Assembly: GCA_944472155.2 (NCBI GenBank)
Contig: OX235272.1
Coordinates: 91,270,020 to 91,334,019, forward strand
Direction of reading: 5' to 3'
Source: Trichobilharzia szidati
Taxonomy: Eukaryota; Platyhelminthes; Trematoda; Strigeidida; Schistosomatidae
Length of the DNA stretch: 64,000 bases
Position 1 is the first letter of the stretch, and the number at the start of each line of letters is the position of its first letter. Position numbers and translations under genes: made by a program. Below are positions 25,437 to 36,984 of the stretch, piece after piece. The notes beneath the pieces are model-generated. The model was not told the origin of the DNA. It saw only the letters and a program-made list of their open reading frames with translations, and searched no databases.

Positions 25437-26712
25437 TTATATTGCTGCTAAAAGTTGATGTAATAAGGCGTTTTTAGCATAAACAGGAAACGATGGTGTC
25501 CTTATCCGGCCGTAATTTACGGCCAGTTTACAAATTGTTGAATTACATACTTTTCCGTTTGACAAATGTTGAATTACTTGAAGAGACATATTATAACGAC
25601 TTTTGGTGAATTTTTTGCAGTTTAAAGGATGTGTCACGGTGGTAATCAACATCATCCTTACTCCTGAAGCTATTATCTGTCCTGAGACAGCTGTGAACAT
25701 CACTGAATACCATGCGCCGGCTAACATGGTTTCCAGTAACGCAACATCTGTCACACCCTTTCCTACTGTTGTGACTTGCTGTAAAAGTGACATCAGATCT
25801 AGCAGGCTTATCGCAGATGACATTGTTAAGCCGAAAACCGATGTGCCTATCATTGATTTGCAGACCATGTGCATATAAATGCTCCATGTCAGTTACAACT
25901 GGCATTAAAAACTTATTGAAGTCGGACGGTTTATGAAAACCACCATAAACTCCAACAAGGAATATATCACTGAGAAACGGTTTCACCAGTCTACCCAATA
26001 TCGGCCAAACTTGCTGTGTACCATTGTTAAACAGTGACAATCCATCAACATTCAGCTGCAGACTCACGCAATCAAAAGATGCAAACTGACACCAAGAACT
26101 CACTATAGGCAGAAGTATACTTTGCAAAGCAATATGATAGTACACTCCACTACCAATAACAGTTGAGGGGCATGACTGGCTAGTTTTGAGAAGGTGTCTT
26201 ATATTTGTTGGTAAATTTGGAAGATGCCGTTTGAACAGTCGCATTATCTTCACACCATCAACAGTGGAAGTTTTAGTGGTCAGCGTAACCTTTAAGGCTG
26301 TTGCCCTAAGTTCTGCCTTTGAATTGCGTTCTTTGGTATTATTGGAACATTTCTCATGGGAAGACGGAGCACCCGCGGCGTCACCTTATCAATCATCACA
26401 CGAAATGCTAAGAAACCCACTTGATAAAGTGATTTGCATGTATCTTTGCACGTCCACGACGCTACAAGGAGTTTCATTTTTCAAACATTCACCAGCCTCC
26501 TCGCTGAAATCGGGAAATATTATCTGGGAGACGTCACCAAGCAACTCCTTCTTCAATCTTTTAGTTCTTCTATAAAATGTGGATCGGTGACATGTCTCTC
26601 TTTCGAAGAAAACTGAAGCACACGGCTATATTAAAAGGAATAGAGTACTTCTAAGACGTCTACGGGGATTCACATTACTAACACTTGGTACCAATTCACT
26701 TTCAGTATCCAT
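25437..26712 (-). pseudogene. CACTA-like (TNP2-type) transposase, decayed
   Basis: On the minus strand an ATG at 26712 opens MDTESELVPSVSNVNPRRRL. After breaks comes a ERETCHRSTFYRRTKRL segment, like the YYRR motif at the N-terminus of this invertebrate transposase group. The best frame (26253-25591) carries NIRHLLKTSQ, LQLNVDGLSLFNNGTQQVWPI (the IDGxxLF...WPI block), IFLVGVYGGFHKPSDFN, VICDKPARSDV and a Cys pair GCDRCCVTG. Around 25590 the frame shifts and stops. Block order agrees with TNP2-type CACTA transposases; the C-terminal part is missing. The same family left the fragments at 869-990 and 3431-3552. Confidence 0.75.
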
Positions 26713-27004
26713 TTTATTAGCTTAAAAGACGTTACACTATAAACACACAACTTACCAGGTTAGGAGTGCACTAGAATGAGTTTGAAATCGCGGTTTCCGA
26801 AATTAAACTTCAAATAAACAAACGTGTTATAATGACTTAAATGAAATAGACGAACTTTGTCTTAATGCTACTTCCCAATGATAAAATGCTAATTGCATAA
26901 TATTCACACTGAAATCTGCTTCACCTAATGCATTTCAGATGTAATTACATACCTGGATATGTTTTCGCTACAAAAAAGAAATCCCACCATTCTCCCCATT
27001 TTTT

Positions 27005-27195
27005 TCCCATATTTCCCACGTTTTCCCACTTTGCCCATGTCAGTTTTGAAAATAGCCCACGTTTTCCCACTTTGCCCATGTCAGTTTTGAAAATAGCCCA
27101 CGTTTTCCCACTTTGCCCATGTCATTTTTGAAAATAGCCCACTTTTTCCCACTTTACCCATGTTACAAACGAAAAAGTGCCCACGTTTTTACCCA
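27005..27195. repeat. 41-base minisatellite
   Basis: About four units of a 41-base motif built from CCCACGTTTTCCCACTTTGC and the remainder CCATGTCAGTTTTGAAAATAG. The inner units are near-identical and the outer ones degenerate (27128-27195). It lies inside the transposon at 25330-29317. An open frame through it is only a product of the repeat. Confidence 0.93.
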
Positions 27196-27199
27196 CATA

Positions 27200-29200
27200 T
27201 CCCAGGTCCAAAAAAAATAACCGACTGGGTGGTTTTGTTGATTATTTGATTTACTTTGTTGTTTACTTTTGCTAATGCTGTCAAAGCCCCTGTACATGTA
27301 TTTCATTAAAGTAAATTTACAGAAATACTTAGAAATTATATACGCATAGTATTTACTTATTTTATGGCATATACTTGATGTTTACAGGTAGATGCAATAT
27401 CCATTTTCCTTCTTGAAAAATATTGACTGATGTAATTGTATACAATTAAACTGATTATTTCATCATTTTAAACATGTTAAGTAGTTATTTATTGCATTTA
27501 CAGTGGTAACAATGTCTACATCTTTAGAATTCTTTTGTTCCTTTTCAGATAATGTCTACTTTCGAGAATTTCATGGATTTTGGGGATAAAGAAAAAGATA
27601 TCTGCAGTGTTGTTGATTTCGTATTACATGTTTATTCATTAATAAATGTATTCTTCTTTATTCGTTTGTATATTCTACTTGATAAGACTGATTTCTAGCC
27701 CTTGCGTAAGTTGTGAGCTACGGAGTATATGACGTGATCCTAAAAATGCTAGGTAAAATTAGATATTTGTATAGGCTTATTGATAAAAAGACTATGTCGT
27801 GCCATAATGAAGTTACTGCGTCCACTTGTAAAAGAAAACATTGAGGTTATAAGCGCTTAGTTATATATCGTCTTAGTAGGAACCTATTAATTGACTTCAG
27901 ATTCATAGTCAAACAAGGTTAAAAGTAAATCTACCTGAGATAGTGAGCTTGCGATTTCTACTTATCGTAATAAACCAAGATGGGAATAATGTACCTATAC
28001 TGTTAGATTTATAACTCAGTGCAACTGTGGTTATCGTAATAATTAAAAGCAGAATGCCTACTATTGAAATACAATTATACTTCATTAGAATACCTACGGT
28101 TCGCAGCTACAGGAGACGGTACGTTGCTGTCTGTTCATGTAATCGCGTAAACAACAGTTTCCCAGGCGCCGCATTTACTCCTAAAAGTTTGACCTTAATT
28201 CCTAACTTAGCGCGTGTTACTAACGCCACTGGAACACTATCGCGTTACAACAGAAGGAACACAGATTCATTAAAAAAGTGTTTATTAAACAAAAATTAGA
28301 TTTGAGATGTACAGATGATTCAGATAAGTAGTCCTCCGTCACTGTCAGTAGGTTGCATCTGCGTACCAGTACATATATGTTTCTCCATAAGCCTGAAAAG
28401 GTTTAAGAAAAGCATTATTAACTTAGGTGGTACATGCATGATCTGAATAAAAAATGTTTCTTCATAAGCATTTACAAGTAATCACTTCACAAACAATATA
28501 TATAAGTAGCTAAGTAGTTTTCACTAAACTCAAGGGACTTTGCAATTTATCGTCGGTCGATATCTGGTAGGTCCCTCGAAGCATCATGAAACGAAAAATT
28601 ATTTAACGACAAGTTATGCAATAGTTTCCGAAGCTTGAACAAAGATTTTAACAAAAGTGACAACAGCTTTATGACAAATAATACGAGTTCTGACAGCATT
28701 AATAATAATGACGTTCATGTTCATAGTGACTATAAAAACAATAATAGGTATTATTATTGCAACGAATTCATCATTAACTTAGATAGACAACTACTTATTA
28801 TACAATCATATCAATTAAATGTTTCACTTAATCTTATGAAGCAGGTGTTTACTTACTTTCACAGTATTCCCGCAATACTGATGTGGTCAACTAGCTTATT
28901 CCAAATGAACTCAAGATTAATCCTGAAAGGGAATGCAGACCCAGTTTCTTTCAACTAAAAACATGTAGCCTACATGTATTACACTGCTTGCTGAGACATT
29001 TGATACCTGCTTTCCGATCTTCGTGACAGGGAAACAGTATATGTAAGTTTACCTACATATACTGTTTTGATCTTGATATGGGATGAATTCAGCAAATAAA
29101 TCCTCTGGTTTATCAAATCTATCATGAGCTGTACTAGTATGTGCTGTCAATTATGCACCTGACTTGATAAAACGCTCCTGGCAATTGCGAACTTAACCAA
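27200..29200. other. Interior of the DNA transposon without supported gene
   Basis: AT-rich sequence. The + frame at 28635-28958 is rich in Asn, Ser and Asp (TSSDSINNNDVHV) and starts only at TTG. It could be a fragment of a coding exon or a chance frame in AT-rich DNA; no domain is recognisable. Confidence 0.4.
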
Positions 29201-29664
29201 GCAGTTAAATGATGTTTGAAATTACCGCAGGTCGAAAGACAAACTGGCCAATCACAAGCGAGCAAATCACTTGTTTATCTCACCGGCGGGCACTCAAAAT
29301 TACGGCCGTCGACAGGCCGTACGAGGGCAATGGATGGGGGCACACACGGGGTGTCATTATGTGTTATCGCCGTGTTGTGTTTGGGTTAATCTACGTTGTT
29401 TTCAGGTGTTTTTTCAACTGAGATGTATTAGAAATACCATATTTAAACGAAAAAACTTAGAAAAATGGTGGAAAGTAGACGTTTTCCAGCGTTTTGAGTG
29501 AACACGTATTTTTCATCAAATTTCGTTGTTTCTTTGCATGTGGAATGTTAAAATTCTGTGTAAATTGTTGATTACGTTGAGAAAAAAGAAATAAATGAAG
29601 TAAATGAAGTACATTTTGTGGAATTCTGAAGTGGTGTTATGAATCTTTGAGTTCTGAAAACTTA

Positions 29665-30150
29665 ATATATATTTCCTATCAATGTAGGACAAACCAGTTG
29701 TACAGGCATGGATAAGTATTATTTAAATTACATGAATTTGATTTATAGTGAAATTACATGGTTGCTGTCCTCTCTGACATTAGTTCGTGAGCACATTCTG
29801 ATAGCTAGTCGTTCAACGGAGCACATTAAGAAATATAGTCTTCGCATTAACAAAAAACCCAAGTACGTGTCGGATAAATTACAAATATTTGGGAAAAAAT
29901 AAAGCTTGAAGTCAATTCCTCCATATAACTTTGTTGTGTGCGTCATCGTATCTTGTTCTTGTTTTATGTTGAAATTGGGTATTAATTTAAAATGAGTGAT
30001 TTATTTTTATGATTTTGACATCATTTTTTGCAAGTAATACCAGATGTGAATTCTACTGAATGCAGATTAATACTGGTCATTGTCAAGCAGATTTGTTTTA
30101 CTGCACTCAAGCCACCCATAGCGCGCCATTTGTCACAGCATGGTTGCTCC
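29665..30150 (+). repeat. Dispersed repeat R, copy 2
   Basis: Near-identical to 24825-25320. It runs into the first unit of the tandem array at the CGTACGAG site (30150-30157), whereas copy 1 runs into the transposon at that same site. Confidence 0.85.
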
Positions 30151-30557
30151 GTACGAGTAAGTTTATAAACGCGTAGAAAGCTATATAAAAACCATTCTAG
30201 ATCGTTGGCAGTACTTGTATAAGATGCTGTACAGCGTCTTGTTATGGTGACAGTAGATTTCATCAAGGATGCTGAGCCATTACTAGCCAAACCATGAGGG
30301 ATGACATATGAGTAAGTGACTTCAATTGTTTCTCAGCTTCAGTCGGAATGTAGATCAATGCAACTTGTACTGCGAAGTAAATACAACAGAAATGTACCAG
30401 AAGACAAAGAAAAAGTATGTGATGACAAAAATATTTGTTTATATTCGTTGTACATTGTAATTTGGTGAACAAATATTTATTCCTACTAAGTCTTTTTACG
30501 CATCTATGCTACTAGTTTATTTATACTTTTTAGAATAGTAAAGGTATTCAAGCGCGT

Positions 30558-30904
30558 TTAGGTACTGTAGTAGACTAATAGTTGATTCTTTCTAGGAATA
30601 AATAGTTTATTTATATAGTCGGTAGAGTGAAATAGTGTGTACAGAGAGCGTTTGAAACTTAAAACTGTATTGCAGTTCCTGATATCTAGGGGCAGATTGT
30701 TCCATATTTTAGAATACATGACTGTGAAGAAGTTTTCGCGGAGTGTTGACTTAAAGGCTTTTATTGTCACTGTGCAATTTTGGTTACGCAGATCGCAAGA
30801 GCCTTCTTGCGCGAATTGTATGTCCTTACTGTCTGAGAATGATATTTTGTGTAGGACCTTATAGAAGAATACTAGGTTTATAATTAGTCGTCTTGTCCAG
30901 AGTG
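30558..30904 (-). pseudogene. CR1-like element tail, unit A
   Basis: Minus-strand frame with the C-terminal signature FTVMYSKIWNNLPLDIRNC, then FKRSLYTLFHSTDYIN, as at 39290-39400 on the plus strand. Here it is not interrupted by the small inverted-repeat element, so it represents the pre-insertion state. It is only the last 90 or so codons plus 3' UTR. Confidence 0.85.
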
Positions 30905-31119
30905 ATAACAGTCAGAAGAGTTTACAGCTACAAAGGAGTGTTAGTTGATTTATTCGGAACATAACACAGAAGAAACAAAGTTTTTAGTAGTGCCCTTTGC
31001 TTTTTAGCAATTTTGTATTGGTAATTATTTCCTAACAGAAGTATCACTGTCGTTGATTTTCAGGTTACAGCTTTAATTTACTCGATGGTTCATTTAATCA
31101 TAATAATAATAGTATATTC

Positions 31120-31366
31120 TCATTTTTGTACATGAGGGACGCCGTTTGGAAGCTTTGATGAAGCACAATTGAAGAATTTTCGTGTTAACGTTTGGACCGT
31201 TGTAATATCATGAAGTCGTTTATTAAAATAAATATTTCTTAAAAGTTCTGACGGTATTCTTGTACTACTACTTCGTTTTGCTTGTCGAAGGAATAGTGAT
31301 ATAGCTATTTTTGGAATGCGTAATGATTTACTTCGAAAGAATGATAATATGCGCGGTACAAGAATA
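31120..31366 (-). CDS. Exon-like coding segment, unit A, function unknown
   Basis: On the minus strand a frame of 81 codons opens after AATTATTCTAG (a plausible acceptor at 31367-31368) and ends at TGA (31120-31122). It reads LRIPKIAISLFLRQAKRSS, then ELLRNIYFNKRLHDITTVQT and KFFNCASSKLPNGVPHVQK. There is no start codon, so if real it is a last exon. The copy in unit B (33757-34003) differs by a synonymous CCA/CCG change. I do not recognise the family; it could be a captured piece of a host gene or part of a transposon. Call is tentative. Confidence 0.35.
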
Positions 31367-31798
31367 CTAGAATAATTATCTTAAATAGGATATATCTATA
31401 ATACGTTATTTTTGATGTCCGTAGTCGTCCTGCAAACAATACAAACACATGTTTGACGATCTGTTCTTCTCAGCACTAATGAATACTAATACTATGCGCA
31501 ACCGGATTAAATGTAACTCAAACATTTCACGCGAGGCTTGATGACGCACAGAGGAAATAATAACGGCTTACGACTTTGACGCATTTCACATAAGTATTAC
31601 TACGTTGCATATCAATTTCGTTAACTATGCAATGTCCTCGAAATGATAAATAAGAGAGCAGTAGTCTACATAAATGCATATATTTACAAAAGAACAACGG
31701 TCAAGCAGTGCATGTTCACATTAAAAAGGGTTTATAACATTTCAGTGAAAAAATTACAGTTGCAGATTTTTCATGGCTACATCATAGTCAAATTAAAG

Positions 31799-31990
31799 TC
31801 AACTAATCGTTTTATTCACAATATGTGGATCAGTTTCCCTCACATAATAGTGACACGACCCATCTTTACAGCTTCCAGCGCCACCCAATCCTTCAGAAGA
31901 AACTGTTTGTGATCTTTCCATGCAATGATCGAGATTGTATTCCTTCGACCACCTCCGGCCGCACTGAGAAATATCTAGGATTGTATACAT
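31799..31990 (-). other. Short open frame, unit A, unidentified (repeated at 34436-34627)
   Basis: A minus-strand ATG frame of 63 codons with SQCGRRWSKEYNLDHCMERS and a Gly/Cys-rich end (GLGGAGSCKDGSCHYYV). It sits about 430 bases upstream, on the same strand, of the exon-like segment at 31120-31366 and is preserved in unit B. It may be part of the same captured gene; no family is recognised. Confidence 0.3.
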
Positions 31991-33011
31991 ATCAAGTGAA
32001 TTAATCTTACCTTAGGTGAACAGTTCCTCATCTTAGCCACAATGAATATGAGAACAAGGGAGGGAACAATAGTATAATTGGTAAGATTGGTACATATATT
32101 CTGTGACACATTTGAAGAATTATAGAACTTCCGATTTATCTTCCACAGTTTGCCTTTTGCAAAATGTATATATTACACAACTGCCTCTCCTATCCGTCCG
32201 TTACAACCAGCCGAAAAAAGACTAAATCTTCAAATTTTATACCTCTTTGATTATGTTAAAGAATAATATTCTTCTTGTTAATGGATCCAATGCATTACAC
32301 ATCTGTAAAATTTTACATATGTTAACTTGTCCCATTAAGCTGAAAAATGTAATGTTTATGCGATTTTTATTATTATCATTTCCGAGCCCGTCTCAGTAAC
32401 GTCTGCTACGTATTAGCCGCAGCGTTTACGCAAAGGCGAATCCACCAATCACAATATACACAAGTGACCTTGAAGTGCTCAGCCTCTCCATAAGGTCGTG
32501 TGTGCCTCTATCCATTGCCCCGTACGAGTAAGTTGATAAACGCGTAGAAAGCTATATGTGAGCCATTTTAGATCGTTGACAGTGCTTGTATAAGATGCTT
32601 TACAGCGTCTTGTTATGGTGACAGTGGGTTTCATCAAGGATGCTGAGCCATTACTAGCCAAACCTTGAGGGATGATATATGAGTAAGTGACTTCAATTGT
32701 TTCTCAGCTTCAGTCGGAATGTAGATCAATACAACTTCTACTACAAGGCAAATACAACAGAAGAGGCGAGGAGAAAAGTATCAGAGGGAAACAAAAAGTA
32801 TGTGGAGTGGGACATATATTTATATTCGTTGTACATTGTAATTTGGTGAACAAATATTTATTCCTACTAAGTCTTTTTACGCATCTATGCTACTAGTTTA
32901 TTTATACTTTTTAGAATAGTAAAGGTATTCAAGCGCGTTTAGGTACTGTAGTAGACTAATAGTTGATTCTTTCTACAAATAAATAGTTTATTTATATAAT
33001 CAGTAAAGTGC

Positions 33012-33263
33012 CCAGCTAGCATTATTTTCGGGCTCATTGCAGATTTTGAGAAATTGAACCTAGGCCTGCCTCAAAAAGTCTGCAGTGCACCCTAAGTCTG
33101 TTCCAAAAAGTTAGCTGTCATTGGTTGAGGAAGTACATATGGGTTACTCCCATTGGTTGATTTCTAGCCAATCACCGCTCATACAAATGACCCAAAAAGT
33201 CTGCAATGTGCCCGAAGTCTGCCCCGAAAAGTCTGCAGTGCGCCCGAAGAAAATGTTAGCTGG
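33012..33263. mobile_element. MITE-like inverted-repeat element, 252 bases (unit B)
   Basis: The ends form imperfect inverted repeats of about 36 bases: CCAGCTAGCATT at the left and CCAGCTAACATT as the complement of the right end, continuing with CGGGC-CA-TGCAGA. Inside, AAGTCTGC-type motifs recur four times. Unit A lacks it at the matching site (about 30626-30632), so the empty and filled sites can be compared. No clear target-site duplication is visible. It interrupts the C-terminal codons of the CR1 tail. Confidence 0.8.
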
Positions 33264-33541
33264 TCGAAACAGTCTGTGCAGAGATCGTTTGAAACTTATA
33301 ACCGTATTGCAGTTCCTGACTTTTAAGGGCAGGTTGTTCCATATTTTAGAATACATGACTGTGAAGAAGTTTTCGCGGAGTGTTGACTTAAAGGCTCTTA
33401 TTGTCACTGTGCAATTTTGGTTACGCAGATCGCAAGAGCCTTCTTGCGCGAATTGTATGTCCTTACTGTCTGAGAATGATATTTTGTGTAGGACCTTATA
33501 GAAGAATACTAGGTTTATAATTAGTCGTCTTGTCCAGAGTG
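33264..33541 (-). pseudogene. CR1-like element tail, unit B
   Basis: Same C-terminal RT segment as unit A (FTVMYSKIWNNLPL), with KVRNC in place of DIRNC and the last codons displaced by the MITE. The 3' end of the element lies left of the MITE (32930-33010). Confidence 0.83.
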
Positions 33542-33756
33542 ATAACAGTCAGAAGAGTTTACAGCTACAAAGGAGTGTTAGTTGATTTATTCGGAACATA
33601 ACACAGAAGAAACAAAGTTTTTAGTAGTGCCCTTTGCTTTTTAGCAATTTTGTATTGGTAATTATTTCCTAACAGAAGTATCACTGTCGTTGATTTTCAG
33701 GTTACAGCTTTAATTTACTCGATGGTTCATTTAATCATAATAATAATAGTATATTC

Positions 33757-34003
33757 TCATTTTTGTACATGAGGGACGCCGTTTGGAAGCTTTGATGAAG
33801 CACAATTGAAGAATTTTCGTGTTAACGTTTGGACCGTTGTAATATCATGAAGTCGTTTATTAAAATAAATATTTCTTAAAAGTTCTGACGGTATTCTTGT
33901 ACTACTACTTCGTTTTGCTTGTCGAAGGAATAGTGATATAGCTATTTTCGGAATGCGTAATGATTTACTTCGAAAGAATGATAATATGCGCGGTACAAGA
34001 ATA
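33757..34003 (-). CDS. Exon-like coding segment, unit B, function unknown
   Basis: Tandem duplicate of 31120-31366 with the frame, the acceptor-like CTAG and the stop all kept. The one difference I saw is a silent third-position change in a Pro codon. It has the same uncertainty as the unit A copy. Confidence 0.33.
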
Positions 34004-35648
34004 CTAGAATAATTATCTTAAATAGGATATATCTATAATACGTTATTTTTGATGTCCGTAGTCGTCCTGCAAACAATACAAACACATGTTTGACGATCTG
34101 TTCTTCTCAGCACTAATGAATACTAATACTATGCGCAACCGGATTAAATGTAACTCAAACATTTCACGCGAGGCTTGATGACGCACAGAGGAAATAATAA
34201 CGGCTTACGACTTTGACGCATTTCACATAAGTATTACTACGTTGCATATCAATTTCGTTAACTATGCAATGTCCTCGAAATGATAAATAAGAGAGCAGTA
34301 GTCTACATAAATGCATATATTTACAAAAGAACAACGGTCAAGCAGTGCATGTTCACATTAAAAAGGGTTTATAACATTTCAGTGAAAAAATTACAGTTGC
34401 AGATTTTTCATGGCTACATCATAGTCAAATTAAAGTCAACTAATCGTTTTATTCACAATATGTGGATCAGTTTCCCTCACATAATAGTGACACGACCCAT
34501 CTTTACAGCTTCCAGCGCCACCCAATCCTTCAGAAGAAACTGTTTGTGATCTTTCCATGCAATGATCGAGATTGTATTCCTTCGACCACCTCCGGCCGCA
34601 CTGAGAAATATCTAGGATTGTATACATATCAAGTGAATTAATCTTACCTTAGGTGAACAGTTCCTCATCTTAGCCACAATGAATATGAGAACAAGGGAGG
34701 GAACAATAGTATAATTGGTAAGATTGGTACATATATTCTGTGACACATTTGAAGAATTATAGAACTTCCGATTTATCTTCCACAGTTTGCCTTTTGCAAA
34801 ATGTATATATTACACAACTGCCTCTCCTATCCGTCCGTTACAACCAGCCGAAAAAAGACTAAATCTTCAAATTTTATACCTCTTTGATTATGTTAAAGAA
34901 TAATATTCTTCTTGTTAATGGATCCAATGCAGTACACATCTGTAAAATTTTACATATGTTAACTTGTCCCATTAAGCTGAAAAATGTAATGTTTATGCGA
35001 CTTTTATTATTATCATTTCCAAGCCCGCCTCAGTAACGTCTGCTACGTATTAGCCGCAGCGTTTACGCAAAGGCGAATCCACCAATCACAATATACACAA
35101 GTGACCTTGAAGTGCTCAGCCTCTCCATAAGGTCGTGTGTGCCTCTATCCATTGCCCCGTACGAGTAAGTTGATAAACGCGTAGAAAGCTATATGTGAGC
35201 CATTTTAGATCGTTGACAGTGCTTGTATAAGATGCTTTACAGCGTCTTGTTATGGTGACAGTGGGTTTCATCAAGGATGCTGAGCCATTACTAGCCAAAC
35301 CTTGAGGGATGATATATGAGTAAGTGACTTCAATTGTTTCTCAGCTTCAGTCGGAATGTAGATCAATACAACTTCTACTACAAGGCAAATACAACAGAAG
35401 AGGCGAGGAGAAAAGTATCAGAGGGAAACAAAAAGTATGTGGAGTGGGACATATATTTATATTCGTTGTACATTGTAATTTGGTGAACAAATATTTATTC
35501 CTACTAAGTCTTTTTACGCATCTATGCTACTAGTTTATTTATACTTTTTAGAATAGTAAAGGTATTTAAGCGCGTTTAGGTACTGTAGTAGACTAATAGT
35601 TGATTCTTTCTACAAATAAATAGTTTATTTATATAATCAGTAAAGTGC

Positions 35649-35900
35649 CCAGCTAGCATTATTTTCGGGCTCATTGCAGATTTTGAGAAATTGAACCTAG
35701 GCCTGCCTCAAAAAGTCTGCAGTGCACCCTAAGTCTGTTCCAAAAAGTTAGCTGTCATTGGTTGAGGAAGTACATATGGGTTACTCCCATTGGTTGATTT
35801 CTAGCCAATCACCGCTCATACAAATGACCCAAAAAGTCTGCAATGTGCCCGAAGTCTGCCCCGAAAAGTCTGCAGTGCGCCCGAAGAAAATGTTAGCTGG
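35649..35900. mobile_element. MITE-like inverted-repeat element (unit C)
   Basis: Same element as at 33012-33263, 2637 bases downstream at the identical site, so it was copied by the tandem duplication rather than inserted again. Confidence 0.8.
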
Positions 35901-36783
35901 TCGAAACAGTCTGTGCAGAGATCGTTTGAAACTTATAACCGTATTGCAGTTCCTGACTTTTAAGGGCAGGTTGTTCCATATTTTAGAATACATGACTGTG
36001 AAGAAGTTTTCGCGGAGTGTTGACTTAAAGGCTCTTATTGTCACTGTACAAGTTTAGTTACGCAGATCGTAAGAGCCTTCTTGCGCGAATTGTATGTTCT
36101 TACTGTCTGAGAATGATATTTTGTGTAGGACCTTATAGAAGAATAATTGGTTTATAATTAATCGTTTTGTCCAGAGTGGTTCAAGTTGTAGAATCATGCA
36201 CCGTGAGATGTAGTCTTTCTTACATTCGTAGCCAAGCAGTTTTGAGGTAAAATATCGTTGGATACTTTCAATTCTTAGCTTTTCACGTTTGTGAGTGCTG
36301 CTAATAATAAATGGACAGTATTCTAGTAGTGGCCTCACGCAGAATGAGCCTTGCTTCATTGTCGTGAAAGTTCCTGAGTATGCATCCTAAGAGCATCCTC
36401 GACTTTTGAGTCTGTGATGCCACTTGCTCAGAGAATGTTAGGTTACTCGAGTACCTCAGACCTAGGTCAACGACACTTTGGAGTTTGGTTAGGTTAGCCG
36501 ATTGAAGCGTTAACTTTATGTCGACTGAGGGTGGACCGAAGTAGATCCAACCACATTTGTTCAGATTAAATTGTAGATTCCACAATGACGGCCAAGCAGT
36601 CACTTTATCTAATTCTTTCTGCACAACATTCCTTAAGCTCCCTAGGTCATCACATTGGAATGTATAAGCTACTTTTAGGTCATCCGCAAAGATGAATGGT
36701 TTCCCATGAGAGAAGCAAGCGCATATGTCGTTGATGTATAGGGTAAATAGAAGGGGTCCAATGACACTTTACTGAGGAGACAT
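35901..36783 (-). pseudogene. CR1-like element, C-terminal half of RT (unit C and beyond)
   Basis: Minus-strand frames read, in element order, IGPLLFTLYINDIC (about 36770-36730), FIFADDLKVAY (the FADD box, about 36700-36665), CGWIYFGPPSVD, SVVDLGLRYSSNLTFSEQVA, SRMLLGCILRNFH, LLEYCPFIISS and CKKDYISRC, down to the tail in unit C. It parallels the plus-strand copy at 38500-39472 almost residue by residue. The copy is cut at 36783 at its 5' side and has a frameshift near 36350. It is clearly the source of the CR1 tails in the tandem array. Confidence 0.88.
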
Positions 36784-36984
36784 TAACTAGGATTCTGAAA
36801 AAGTAGTAAGTCAGTATACTGAACTACATATATGTGAATTTCATGAATCTGTAGATTGCATTCCACTCACCTAATCCTGAAACTAAACATTGAGGGAACT
36901 GATATTTCCGAGAAGGATATAACTCAAGGCACATTTCTACGGCTGTCATCCTTATTTTAGTTCACTTTCATCATACGTGTATTA

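Larger units (their letters stand above)
25330..29317. mobile_element. DNA transposon with 17-base terminal inverted repeats, about 3.99 kb
   Basis: The left end (25330-25346, GCCTGTAGACGGCCGTA) and the reverse complement of the right end (29301-29317, GCCTGTCGACGGCCGTA) match at 16 of 17 bases. Outside both lies the 12-base direct repeat CGTACGAGGGCA (25318-25329 and 29318-29329). The inside holds a decayed CACTA-like transposase on the minus strand and a 41-base minisatellite. CGGCCGTA-type sites recur near the left end, including the palindrome GGCCGTAATTTACGGCC at about 25508-25524. CACTA elements usually make 3-base duplications, so the 12-base repeat is unexpected; it could belong to the element or to the site, since CTCGTACGAG is itself a palindrome. 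Confidence 0.62.
30150..36050. repeat. Tandem array of a 2.37-2.64 kb unit (two full, one partial)
   Basis: Unit A runs from 30150 to about 32520, unit B from 32521 to about 35157, and partial unit C from 35158 to about 36050. B and C lie exactly 2637 bases apart and differ at only a handful of positions. A to B is 2371 bases at the left end and 2637 after the site where B and C carry an extra inverted-repeat element. Each unit holds a CR1 tail (minus strand), and A and B also hold the coding-like segments at 31120 and 31799. The array joins CR1 sequence at CCAGAGTG (about 30904, 33541, 36178); only C continues into the longer CR1 copy. Confidence 0.92.

Noticed and set aside
25603..25878. 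Plus-strand frame of 91 codons
   Set aside because: Antisense shadow of the transposase.
26928..27131. Open frame with Pro/His/Phe-rich repeats
   Set aside because: It is a by-product of the 41-base minisatellite.
27005..27195. CRISPR-like array
   Set aside because: Units are contiguous without spacers; this is a minisatellite in a eukaryotic genome.
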